Assembly (NCBI RefSeq): GCF_034314045.1
Contig: NZ_JAVIWL010000001.1
Coordinates: 2,294,001 to 2,358,000 of the forward strand
Length of the DNA stretch: 64,000 nt
DNA from: Glaciimonas sp. CA11.2
Lineage (GTDB): Bacteria; Pseudomonadota; Gammaproteobacteria; Burkholderiales; Burkholderiaceae_D
Reading direction: 5' to 3'
Under the pieces are notes generated by a model. That model was given only the letters and a program-made list of their open reading frames with translations. It was not told where the DNA came from and ran no database searches. A program made the position numbers and the translations under genes. Every line of letters begins with the position of its first letter. The stretch's first letter is position 1. Positions 9,174 to 16,524 of the stretch are shown one piece after another.

Positions 9174-10241
9174 TCAAACTTGCCAGGCATCATCTCTGTA
9201 AATAACGCACTCGTCGAGGGTGACCGTGTTCGTCACCGCAAAGACGTCAATATGGTATCTGGCATCGGCGCGCTTAATTGCCGCTTTATTGTAGACTCCA
9301 TGCTTAGCGCCCAGCGATAAATGTATGCCGCACATCCTCTCATAAGTGCCAATATCGCTCACCATACGGTTTTGCGAAAATGCACGATTCATACCAAAAC
9401 CAAGTTCACGCAGCCAGACTTCGCCTTCGGACGCGCGGATGTTTGCCAGCACCTGATCAAACTCAGGCGTGGAATCAATGGCCTCCGTCACGCGGCCTTT
9501 GACGATCACCAGCGTGATCGGCGTAGCGGGTTTGTTGACGTGAAATTGCGTGTCGCCGAAAACAAAAATACGTACGCGGCCATTGACTGCTTCCAGGTCT
9601 TGCGCTTCGGTAAAAACCTCACCAATAGGAAACTGACCGCCGACATTTTTCATGCCGCTATAGTCACCAATGTTGAGTTTTGCAGATTCAAATGGCGAGT
9701 CAAAAACCAGGATTTCGCCGCCGCTATCGATGACGCCGATGCTCGCGCTATCAATGCGCGCCTTCAGTGCGACCCCAACGTCGCGATAGTACGTCGGGTC
9801 ATAGGCCAATGCGTCGATGTAATACAGCGCTTCTGGTCCGGTCATGCGCGAAAGATGAGGATGTTCTATCACCTTTAATGCGCGTTTAAAAAGTTCAACG
9901 CGCAGTCGAAACGCTTCAAGCCTAAAGTTGGTGGATTGAATCAATATCACCAAATCGTTCGGCGCAAGGGGTGTAAAAGAGGCAAGCACTACTTCGGGCG
10001 TTACTGCGTCGAAGTCGATAAAGGTGGCAGTTGGAAGGCATCGCCGATACGCTTGCGTCAACGCTACTGAGAGAGTAGAGCGGGTATCAAACACCACTAA
10101 CGCAGCCTGCGCTGGACTGTGTTCGATCGCTATCGATAATACGTCGCGGAGATGGTTTGCTGCCTTACCGACAACCGTCTCGGTAATAAGGTCGCAGACT
10201 GGTTCGGAAAGTGTTGCGCTCGGAGTGGAGGTCATTGTCAT
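9174..10241 (-). CDS. Aminopeptidase T (M29)-like protein
   Basis: A 355-residue protein of uncertain function. The C-terminal half resembles M29 metallo-aminopeptidases: GQFPIGEVFTEAQD matches the family G-E-V-F-T region, ELGFGMNRAF resembles the E-L-G-x-G-x-N segment, and MCGIHLSLGAKHGVY the H-x-x-x-G segment that follows. The candidate metal ligands are thus Glu and His residues in those three motifs, but an M29 assignment by eye is tentative. The N-terminal half is an alpha/beta region without motifs I recognise. No signal peptide. It is separated from the upstream organosulfur operon by a probable terminator, so it is likely transcribed on its own. Confidence 0.55.
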   Translation of the reverse strand: MTMTSTPSATLSEPVCDLITETVVGKAANHLRDVLSIAIEHSPAQAALVVFDTRSTLSVALTQAYRRCLPTATFIDFDAVTPEVVLASFTPLAPNDLVILIQSTNFRLEAFRLRVELFKRALKVIEHPHLSRMTGPEALYYIDALAYDPTYYRDVGVALKARIDSASIGVIDSGGEILVFDSPFESAKLNIGDYSGMKNVGGQFPIGEVFTEAQDLEAVNGRVRIFVFGDTQFHVNKPATPITLVIVKGRVTEAIDSTPEFDQVLANIRASEGEVWLRELGFGMNRAFSQNRMVSDIGTYERMCGIHLSLGAKHGVYNKAAIKRADARYHIDVFAVTNTVTLDECVIYRDDAWQV

Positions 10242-10261
10242 TTCATCGCATCAAAAATAGT

Positions 10262-10304
10262 AAAAACGTCACGCGGCCCGGCTTTTCGGGTGTAGCGACG
10301 TTTT
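10262..10304 (-). terminator. Intrinsic terminator after the rhodanese gene
   Basis: AAAACGTC (10262-10269) pairs with GACGTTTT (10297-10304), with a second internal CCCG/CGGG stem. Read on the minus strand the stem ends in a short T-run. It sits about 105 bases past the rhodanese stop and just before the M29-like gene, so it probably ends the ssuD-ssuA-cupin-rhodanese transcript. Confidence 0.5.
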
Positions 10305-10410
10305 CTATTGGAGACACATTTTAATCGACAACCACATCAGTGCACGAATAACGTAAGGATGAATGCCAAGACTAGATACAGCGCGAAGTCTGAGACTTCA
10401 TGCTGTCATT

Positions 10411-12123
10411 TTAAATGACAAAAAAACCATGCGTCCCATCAAGCGCTAATTGATCCACTAAGCCATACTCCCAATCGAGATAGGCTTGCATGGCAGCGGC
10501 TGGATTGTCGGTACCTTCATAAGGACGACGGTAGCGATCTATTCGCGGCGATGCCAGCGCTGATTCACCAGATTCTTGGGGAAGCCCGGCTGCAATCCAC
10601 GCGGATGTGCCACCTTCTAGCAGCCACACCGGCGTCGTTGTTAACGCTTGCAGGTCTTTGAGGATATAGCGTGCCAGCAAACTCGTGCCGCAAGTGAGTA
10701 CATAGCGACATGCTGGCGGAACGTTATCCAGCGCGGCGGCGAGTTGCGAGCGGAGTGCAAACCAAGCCCCGGGAATGTGGTGTTTGACATAATTGGCGCT
10801 GCTGGTGAAATCAAGGATGACCGTTTCGCCCTCGGCGGCGTTGCTTGGCAGGTCATTTTCCAACCAAGCCGCAAGCCCTTGCGCTGTCACACTGTTTGCG
10901 GTTGGTACAGGCGGCAGAAAGGCTTGATCGTTATCGGCGTTCGTACCCTGTTGCGTGAAGTCTTGCGGTCCAGCACCATCAATGACGAACACTTCCCATC
11001 CCATTTGCGCTAACCAGGATGCGGTCATATTGGCGCGCACGCCGTCATCATCGGACAGGACGATACGCGCACCGCGCACCGGCGCAGCGTGATCGGTTTC
11101 TTGCACGAGCTGCCCACCCGGAGCAGAGCGAAAGTCGGGAAGGTGACCGGCTGCGTATTCCTCGGGCGTGCGCACGTCGAAGCGATAAGTCGTCCGCGTG
11201 TTGTCTTTTTTCCATTCTATTAATGTTTGGGACTCGTCTTGTAACGATACTCTTGATACGCGCGCCTTATCAGCCACTTTGCGCGCTGCACGTTGCGCCT
11301 GCGCGTGATCCTCAGGCGATAGCGAACCAGAGTCGGCAAATTGGCGAGTTTTGCGGGTATCCAGCGTTTGACCGGCCAGCGTCCAGCCTATCGTGCCGTT
11401 GCGTAGTGCAGAAACCGGGTTAGGAATACCCGCATTGACCAGAGATTGTGTGCCGATGATGCTGCGCGTGCGTCCAGCGCAATTAACGATGACGCGGGTT
11501 TCGGGGCGCGGCGCAAGCTGTTGCACGCGTAATACTAATTCTGCGCCAGGTACGCTGATGCCAGTGGGAATACTCATCGTGTTGTATTCATCAAACCGAC
11601 GCGCATCCAGAACCACCACATCCGCATTGGCATTCAATAGCGCCTGCACTTCTGGCGCCGACAGCGAAGGGGTGTGACGTTGTACGTCAACCAGTTCGCC
11701 GAAGGCTTTGCTCGGCGCATTCACATCGCGGAAGATTTCACCACCGGCGCTGCGCCAGCCAGCCAAACCGCCATCCAGCAACTTGATGTTGCGATAGCCA
11801 AGTTGCTGTAAACGCTGCGCAGCATTTCTCGCAAGGCCTTCGCCATCGTCATACACGACAATCAACGTATCAAGCCGCGGTATGCGTGCGGCACTATCCA
11901 ACTCAATTCGAGACAGTGACATATTGGCAGCAAATAGCGGATGAGCTTCTGCGAACGGCGCCTCTTCCCGCACATCCAGCAATGCGATTTCCTTGCGCTG
12001 CAATAATGCTGTGCGGCATTGTTGATAAGAGATCGTCTCAAAAATTGGTTGAGAAGAACTGACATCAACAGAGTGTGGGACGTTTGGCGTGTTCGTGGAA
12101 GGGGATGGCGTCAGGCGGGTCAT
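10411..12123 (-). CDS. Four-domain rhodanese-like sulfurtransferase
   Basis: A 570-residue protein built of four consecutive rhodanese domains. Domain 1 spans about residues 25-135 (LLDVREEAPFAEAHPLF, LLDGGLAGWRSAGGE). Domain 2 spans about 150-255 (VVLDARRFDEYNTMSIPTG); its active-site loop is NCAGRTRS with a cysteine. Domain 3 spans about 295-390 (RFDVRTPEEYAAGHLPDF) and lacks an obvious catalytic cysteine. Domain 4 spans about 410-525 (ILDFTSSANYVKHHIPGAW) with active loop TCGTSL. So domains 2 and 4 look catalytic and 1 and 3 structural. Such proteins move sulfane sulfur to thiol or cyanide acceptors. It follows the cupin dioxygenase gene by 21 bases, in an operon with SsuD- and SsuA-like genes, suggesting handling of sulfur released from organosulfur compounds. 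Confidence 0.88.
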   Translation of the reverse strand: MTRLTPSPSTNTPNVPHSVDVSSSQPIFETISYQQCRTALLQRKEIALLDVREEAPFAEAHPLFAANMSLSRIELDSAARIPRLDTLIVVYDDGEGLARNAAQRLQQLGYRNIKLLDGGLAGWRSAGGEIFRDVNAPSKAFGELVDVQRHTPSLSAPEVQALLNANADVVVLDARRFDEYNTMSIPTGISVPGAELVLRVQQLAPRPETRVIVNCAGRTRSIIGTQSLVNAGIPNPVSALRNGTIGWTLAGQTLDTRKTRQFADSGSLSPEDHAQAQRAARKVADKARVSRVSLQDESQTLIEWKKDNTRTTYRFDVRTPEEYAAGHLPDFRSAPGGQLVQETDHAAPVRGARIVLSDDDGVRANMTASWLAQMGWEVFVIDGAGPQDFTQQGTNADNDQAFLPPVPTANSVTAQGLAAWLENDLPSNAAEGETVILDFTSSANYVKHHIPGAWFALRSQLAAALDNVPPACRYVLTCGTSLLARYILKDLQALTTTPVWLLEGGTSAWIAAGLPQESGESALASPRIDRYRRPYEGTDNPAAAMQAYLDWEYGLVDQLALDGTHGFFVI

Positions 12124-12144
12124 GGATCGTTGGGATGAATTTAT

Positions 12145-12813
12145 TTAAATGGTTATTGAGTTTTGTTGCATTTTGTTGGATTCAGCAGAGCGATCCCAAA
12201 TATTGGGTAATAGTGTGTTGGAATAGCCCGAAATAAACTGTTTGGTGCCGCCATCTTCCGTGTAGACCGAGCGTTGCACAGCGCCGATGTTCGCACCATA
12301 AACATGGATGCTGATGGATGGCCGGTCGATGAACGCATTCTGTACTTTATGGATATCGCCGATCGTGGGCGAGACGGCCTCGACATCTCCCGGCAATAGA
12401 TGGGTTGGCGCGCCAACGGGGGTGAAGCGACCATCCCGATCTTTATCTGGCTGATAGCTTTGCGAATATTCAGCGCCCCGCAACATGCCGATCAATCCCC
12501 ATACGGTATGATCATGAATTGGTGTGGCTTGTCCGGGACCCCAGACAAAGCTCACAATCGAAAAGCGCTCACGCGAATCTACGTGGAGCAAAAATTGTTG
12601 ATACCGTTCTGGATTTGGAAGCGCGAATGCAGGCGGTAGCCAGTCGTCGACAGCGATAAGCTGTCGCAACAACGCGCCGCCATCGCGCAAAATCTCGGCC
12701 TCCGAGGGTCTGCGGTCAAGCAATTCCGCCAGTTCCCCGATAAAACCCCGCAGACGGGCTACGTTCGGCGCGTTATTTTTTCCGATATTTATTGAGTTTG
12801 ACAGTGGAGACAT
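12145..12813 (-). CDS. Cysteine dioxygenase-type cupin (thiol dioxygenase)
   Basis: A 222-residue non-haem Fe(II) cupin of the cysteine dioxygenase / 3-mercaptopropionate dioxygenase family, which oxidises a thiol to its sulfinate with O2. The three-histidine facial triad is visible: His100 and His102 in PIHDHTVWG and His155 in GDIHKVQNA. YRQ/mercaptopropionate versus cysteine specificity cannot be settled by eye. It is third in a four-gene minus-strand operon after ssuD and ssuA (11 bases) and before the four-rhodanese gene. Inference: it processes a thiol derived from the imported organosulfur compound, or cysteine itself. Confidence 0.85.
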   Translation of the reverse strand: MSPLSNSINIGKNNAPNVARLRGFIGELAELLDRRPSEAEILRDGGALLRQLIAVDDWLPPAFALPNPERYQQFLLHVDSRERFSIVSFVWGPGQATPIHDHTVWGLIGMLRGAEYSQSYQPDKDRDGRFTPVGAPTHLLPGDVEAVSPTIGDIHKVQNAFIDRPSISIHVYGANIGAVQRSVYTEDGGTKQFISGYSNTLLPNIWDRSAESNKMQQNSITI

Positions 12814-12824
12814 GCTGACACGCC

Positions 12825-13793
12825 TTATTTCTGTAGCGGAAAACTACGATCGAAACCATTGGAAACACTGATCTTATGCTGGATGATACCCGCTTCCGCA
12901 TAAACGTCGGCAGTATGTTGCTGGGTTTTGATCACAGTATCATCAATCGGTATCCATTTGCCCTGTCGCCGCTCCCAGGATAGTTTGGCTACTTCTTTTG
13001 GTACACCAATAAGTTCGGCTAATGACGCGGAATAGGCATCTATATGATCGTTAGACCAACGTTGAGATCGCACCAGGCGTTGCAGCAGATCCTGTAGTGC
13101 AGCGTGTTTGGGTTTGATGGCGTCCTCATGGACGATCAGATAACTAAGCCCGGCTGACAAGCCGCGCCCATTCACAACAATTTTCGCGTGGTCAGTCAGT
13201 TCAGCCGTTGCCGTATAAGGCTCCCATGTCGCCCAGGCATCAACGGAATTGCCAGCTAACGCCGTCTTGGCGTCAACTGGTGACAAAAATCTAAAAGAAA
13301 CATCACTGGCCTTGAGGCCAATAGATTGAAGCGCGGCCAGCGTCAGATAGTGACCAATGGAGCCTTTTCCGGTAGCGATGCGTTTTCCCTTCAAACTGGC
13401 CGGGCCGGAAAGTGGAGAATTTGCATTGGCAATAATGGCTGTACCAAAGGGATCTGATTTGTTCACTCCTATCGCTTTGAGCGGTGCGCCAGCCGCCAAG
13501 GCAAATACCAGTGGTGCATCACCTGCGTAGCCGACGTCGACTGCGCCAGCATTTAAAGCTTCCAGTAACGGCGCTGCGGCCACAAACTCCGACCACTTGA
13601 TGTCATAGGGCAGATTTTTAAGTTCACCGGCGGCTTCCAGTTGCGATCTTAAGCCGCCTTTCTGATCCGCTACCTTGAGTAGTATTCTGGCCGGTACATC
13701 GCCCGCTGATGCCAGTGAAGTGGCTGCAAGACCAAGCGTCATCAAGCTAAGTCCGATGAAACGTTGCAAGCGAACACTGAATAGATTAGACAT
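12825..13793 (-). CDS. ssuA: Aliphatic sulfonate ABC transporter substrate-binding protein
   Basis: A 322-residue periplasmic binding protein of the SsuA/TauA/NMT1 type. A cleavable signal peptide ends near ATSLASAG (about residue 30). The mature protein has KGKRIATGKGSIGHYLTLAAL and DAWATWEPYTATAE, both typical of sulfonate/taurine binders. The ATG directly abuts the stop of the upstream monooxygenase gene with no gap. No permease or ATPase genes (ssuC, ssuB) lie in the operon, so it must share a transporter encoded elsewhere. The exact ligand is not deducible. Confidence 0.85.
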   Translation of the reverse strand: MSNLFSVRLQRFIGLSLMTLGLAATSLASAGDVPARILLKVADQKGGLRSQLEAAGELKNLPYDIKWSEFVAAAPLLEALNAGAVDVGYAGDAPLVFALAAGAPLKAIGVNKSDPFGTAIIANANSPLSGPASLKGKRIATGKGSIGHYLTLAALQSIGLKASDVSFRFLSPVDAKTALAGNSVDAWATWEPYTATAELTDHAKIVVNGRGLSAGLSYLIVHEDAIKPKHAALQDLLQRLVRSQRWSNDHIDAYSASLAELIGVPKEVAKLSWERRQGKWIPIDDTVIKTQQHTADVYAEAGIIQHKISVSNGFDRSFPLQK

Positions 13794-14897
13794 TTACTTC
13801 TGCTTTCGTTGAGCGATACGATCGGCGCTGCGTGCAGCAACTAGTTGCCGTGTTAGCGGTATCAATTTTCGGCCGTAATCGATAGCATCCTCCAATGGAT
13901 CAAAGCCGCGGATCAAAAATGTCGACACACCAAGATCAACGTAATCTAGCAGCGCATGGGCAACCTGTTCCGGCGTCCCGACCAACGCTGTTGAATTGGA
14001 TCGCCCACCAATTTCTTTGGCAATCGCGGTCCATAGGCATCTATCGTGACGATCGCCGCGTTCCGCTGTCGCTAACAGACGCCGCGCACCTTCGCTTTGT
14101 TTTGAATCACCCGATGCGCTGCTTAAACCACTGGCTTTACGAATACGCCTGGTTTCCGCCAGGATACTTTCAGCGCGTGCCCATGCAGCCTCTTCCGTAT
14201 CTGCCAGGATGGGGCGGAATGACACAGAAAAGCGTGGTTTGCGACCGTGTTTTTCCGCTTCCGCGCTGACTTGGCGAATGATGTCTCGTACTTGTTCATG
14301 GGTTTCTCCCCATAGCGCATACACGTCGGCATGTTTGCCCGCGACCTGCACGGCGGGTGGTGAAGCCCCGCCAAAATAAATGGGAATATGCGGTTTTTGT
14401 ACTGTCCTGACTTCAGAGTAACTATTTTTGAATCGGTAATATTTTCCCGCATGGTCGAACGGTTGATCATTGGTCCACACTTTGCGCAAAATGCCGAGAT
14501 ATTCATCAGTGCGCGCATAGCGTTCATCGTGGGATAAAAAATCGCCATCGCGTTGCTGCTCTTCATCGTCACCGCCAGAAATAATATGTACCGCCAATCG
14601 TCCACCACTGAGTTGATCAAGCGTCGCGAACTTGCGCGCTGCCATTGTAGGTGCAATAAAGCCGGGACGGTGGGCAAGCATAAAACCGATTTTTTTCGTG
14701 GCAGCGGCAGCGTGGGATGTCACCAAAAATGGATCGGCATCGGATGAGTGCTGCGCGATCAAAATCCGATCAAAACCTGATTGTTCATGCGCTTGTGCAA
14801 AGCGTGCGATGTAATCCGGATCCAGCGCCGGTCCTTGTGCCGGATGAATTTCAGATACTTTTTTCGGACCGATCATACCGATGAATTCGATGCTCAT
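13794..14897 (-). CDS. ssuD: FMNH2-dependent alkanesulfonate monooxygenase family (SsuD-like)
   Basis: A 367-residue luciferase-like flavin-dependent monooxygenase. Characteristic segments are FDRILIAQHSSDADPFL, FMLAHRPGFIAPTMAARK, DQLSGGRLAVHIISGGDDEEQQRDGD (split across about residues 105-125) and KPHIPIYFGGASPPAVQVAG. The group includes SsuD, which releases sulfite from alkanesulfonates, and SfnG, which acts on dimethylsulfone; the two are not separable here. I chose the ATG at 14897 because AGGAG lies five bases upstream; a TTG 15 bases earlier is in frame. It heads the organosulfur operon, divergent from a LysR gene. No flavin reductase (ssuE) is nearby. Confidence 0.85.
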   Translation of the reverse strand: MSIEFIGMIGPKKVSEIHPAQGPALDPDYIARFAQAHEQSGFDRILIAQHSSDADPFLVTSHAAAATKKIGFMLAHRPGFIAPTMAARKFATLDQLSGGRLAVHIISGGDDEEQQRDGDFLSHDERYARTDEYLGILRKVWTNDQPFDHAGKYYRFKNSYSEVRTVQKPHIPIYFGGASPPAVQVAGKHADVYALWGETHEQVRDIIRQVSAEAEKHGRKPRFSVSFRPILADTEEAAWARAESILAETRRIRKASGLSSASGDSKQSEGARRLLATAERGDRHDRCLWTAIAKEIGGRSNSTALVGTPEQVAHALLDYVDLGVSTFLIRGFDPLEDAIDYGRKLIPLTRQLVAARSADRIAQRKQK

Positions 14898-15210
14898 AGT
14901 GGCTCCTGACAAAGCTGACGTAAGTGTAAAGAGTCAGGCTAAAGGATCGTCTTAGTAATCCCAACGAATAATTCCGTATGTCGATATGCGGCCGATCACC
15001 AAAGAAAATTTTGCGCGGGAACGTAATGTGCCATAACGCATCTAATCACCCATTAGTGTTGTGGTCATTTTGGAAACTCAATAAAAACTAGATAATATGA
15101 CAATATTAAAGTGCGTTTTTTGAAGAGAAAAGAGGTTATCGTGCAAACTAAATGCCCGCTTTTCTATTAAACTTAGGAATAAATTCTGAAGAGGTACGAG
15201 TCAATTTATT
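14898..15210. promoter_or_regulatory. Divergent promoter region, ssuD operon / LysR gene
   Basis: A 313-base divergent region with no gene, AT-rich toward the LysR side. Its position makes it the likely operator region for the LysR-type regulator at 15211. I cannot point to one convincing T-N11-A box. Confidence 0.45.
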
Positions 15211-16146
15211 ATGAAAATAGATGATATAGACGCTTTTGTCGCCACCGTGCGATGTCAATCCATTAGCTTAGCTGCAGAAGCATTGCAACTAACGCAGTCT
15301 GCGATCACTCGCCGCGTACAAAACTTCGAGGAAGAATTGGGTGTTGAACTGCTTGATCGCACCACTAAACCACCGCGCCCCAATCCCATGGGAAAAGTGG
15401 TGTATGAACAGTGCCGCGTCGTACTGCGCGAAGTTGAAGAGCTGCGCGATATGGTGGGAACTGAAGTTGCCCCCGTCGGTACTTTTCGCCTTGGTATTAC
15501 ACAAGCCATCGGCGACGTTGTTCTATTGGATGCACTTAAGCAACTCAAAGGTACTTATCCGGAACTGAGCACGCAGGTATCGACCGGATGGGGAACGCAA
15601 TTAGTTGCCAAGGTCGCCAACGGCGAGATGGATGCCGCAGCAGCGCTGTTTCCTTCCACTAAGGTGCTTCCTGATAATGTTATTGGTGAGACATTAGGAC
15701 GTGTTGAATTGGTGGTGGTTGCGGCGAAGGGAATGATGACAAAACGCAGTTATAAACTAAAAGACTGTCATGATATTGGTTGGGTCTTAAGTCCGGATGG
15801 CTGCGGTTTTCGTGCGGTGTTACAACGGGCGCTGATCGGTCAGGGATTATCGTTCAAGGTTGGCCTGGAATCTTTCGGCGCTGATCTTCAACTTGGTCTG
15901 GTTGCCGCCGGACTTGGTTTGGGTTTTATGCCAGTCCCGCAACTGGAGCGCAGTGCGCACCGCGATCAATTGGATATCATGAATATTAGCGACTTTAAGT
16001 CGGTCCTCGATATCTGGCTGATTCAATCACGTTTGCCAACCCCGTTGCAGCAAGCAGTTGATTTTTTCAGTAATTCGGTTGCCACTGCTTTTTCAGACAA
16101 AGCAACGGTTTTAGACATAAAGCCTCGTCGGCAGCGGGCAGCTTAA
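15211..16146 (+). CDS. LysR-family transcriptional regulator
   Basis: A 311-residue LysR-type regulator. The N-terminal winged helix-turn-helix is clear (FVATVRCQSISLAAEALQLT, QSAITRRVQNFEEELGVELL, residues 9-48), followed by the periplasmic-binding-protein-like effector domain. It is not CysB itself, judging by its N-terminus. It is transcribed divergently from the SsuD/SsuA/cupin/rhodanese operon, the classical arrangement for a regulator and its target, so it probably controls organosulfur use. The nitrate operon starts about 380 bases downstream but has its own promoter and leader. Confidence 0.88.
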   Translation: MKIDDIDAFVATVRCQSISLAAEALQLTQSAITRRVQNFEEELGVELLDRTTKPPRPNPMGKVVYEQCRVVLREVEELRDMVGTEVAPVGTFRLGITQAIGDVVLLDALKQLKGTYPELSTQVSTGWGTQLVAKVANGEMDAAAALFPSTKVLPDNVIGETLGRVELVVVAAKGMMTKRSYKLKDCHDIGWVLSPDGCGFRAVLQRALIGQGLSFKVGLESFGADLQLGLVAAGLGLGFMPVPQLERSAHRDQLDIMNISDFKSVLDIWLIQSRLPTPLQQAVDFFSNSVATAFSDKATVLDIKPRRQRAA

Positions 16147-16153
16147 TAGGTTA

Positions 16154-16171
16154 CCCCTTTTTTTGAAGGGG
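16154..16171 (+). terminator. Short hairpin after the LysR gene
   Basis: CCCCTT and AAGGGG flank a T-rich loop eight bases after the LysR stop codon. The stem is short and no T-run follows, so termination is only plausible. Confidence 0.3.
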
Positions 16172-16261
16172 CAACTTATTCGATAGGACGGGTGAATAAA
16201 GCTATTCCTATAATTAATATTATTTGGATAAGATTATTCCCTCCCCAAAAAAATGCGGTGC

Positions 16262-16278
16262 CGCACCAATTGGATGCG
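16262..16278. promoter_or_regulatory. Putative NtrC-binding site
   Basis: GCACCAATTGGATGC (16263-16277) matches the dyad GCACC-N5-GGTGC with one mismatch. It lies about 100 bases upstream of the sigma-54-like promoter of the nitrate operon, a normal enhancer distance. Inferred only from the match and position. Confidence 0.45.
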
Positions 16279-16358
16279 CATCAAATTAAAATAGCGCATT
16301 CCCGTCTTCAATTCTTTATCAATCTTCGATAAACCGTTACGGTCAAGGCCAATTCATA

Positions 16359-16375
16359 TTGGCATAAGATTTGCT
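16359..16375 (+). promoter_or_regulatory. Sigma-54 promoter of the nitrate assimilation operon
   Basis: TTGGCATAAGATTTGCT matches the sigma-54 consensus YTGGCACGRNNNTTGCW at 15 of 17 positions, with the invariant GG at 16361-16362 and GC at 16373-16374 correctly spaced. Transcription would begin near 16386, leaving a leader of about 140 bases that contains the ANTAR hairpins and terminator. Sigma-54 control is known for nas operons in Klebsiella and others. Confidence 0.7.
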
Positions 16376-16425
16376 TAGTAGTGATTAACAGAGTCAATGA
16401 TGATTCCGTACTATCAACTATTACG

Positions 16426-16462
16426 CAGATCTAAAGAAGGATCTGCCAGGACAACGGCGTCC
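16426..16462 (+). promoter_or_regulatory. ANTAR-type two-hairpin antitermination RNA motif
   Basis: Two adjacent stem-loops with hexanucleotide loops. Hairpin 1 (16426-16445) pairs CAGATCT with GGATCTG (one G-U) around loop AAAGAA. Hairpin 2 (16449-16462) pairs GGAC with GTCC around loop AACGGC. Both loops have A at position 1 and G at position 4, the defining pattern of RNA bound by ANTAR-domain antiterminators such as NasR and NasT. Three bases separate the stems. The loop and 3' arm of hairpin 2 form part of the 5' arm of the following terminator, so the two folds exclude each other. No ANTAR regulator gene is in the window. Confidence 0.8.
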
Positions 16463-16504
16463 ACCTAGCTAGGTATTTTTACCGAGCTAAGTGGGCGCCT
16501 TTTT
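16456..16504 (+). terminator. Leader terminator controlled by the ANTAR motif
   Basis: GGCGTCCAC (16456-16464) pairs with GTGGGCGCC (16491-16499), and the stem continues inward through TAGCT/AGCTA and GGT/ACC to a six-base loop. A run of five T follows at 16500-16504. It is a strong intrinsic terminator 20 bases before the transporter start codon, so it must be bypassed for nitrate operon expression. Confidence 0.85.
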
Positions 16505-16524
16505 GTTTTTATGGGAAAAAGATC

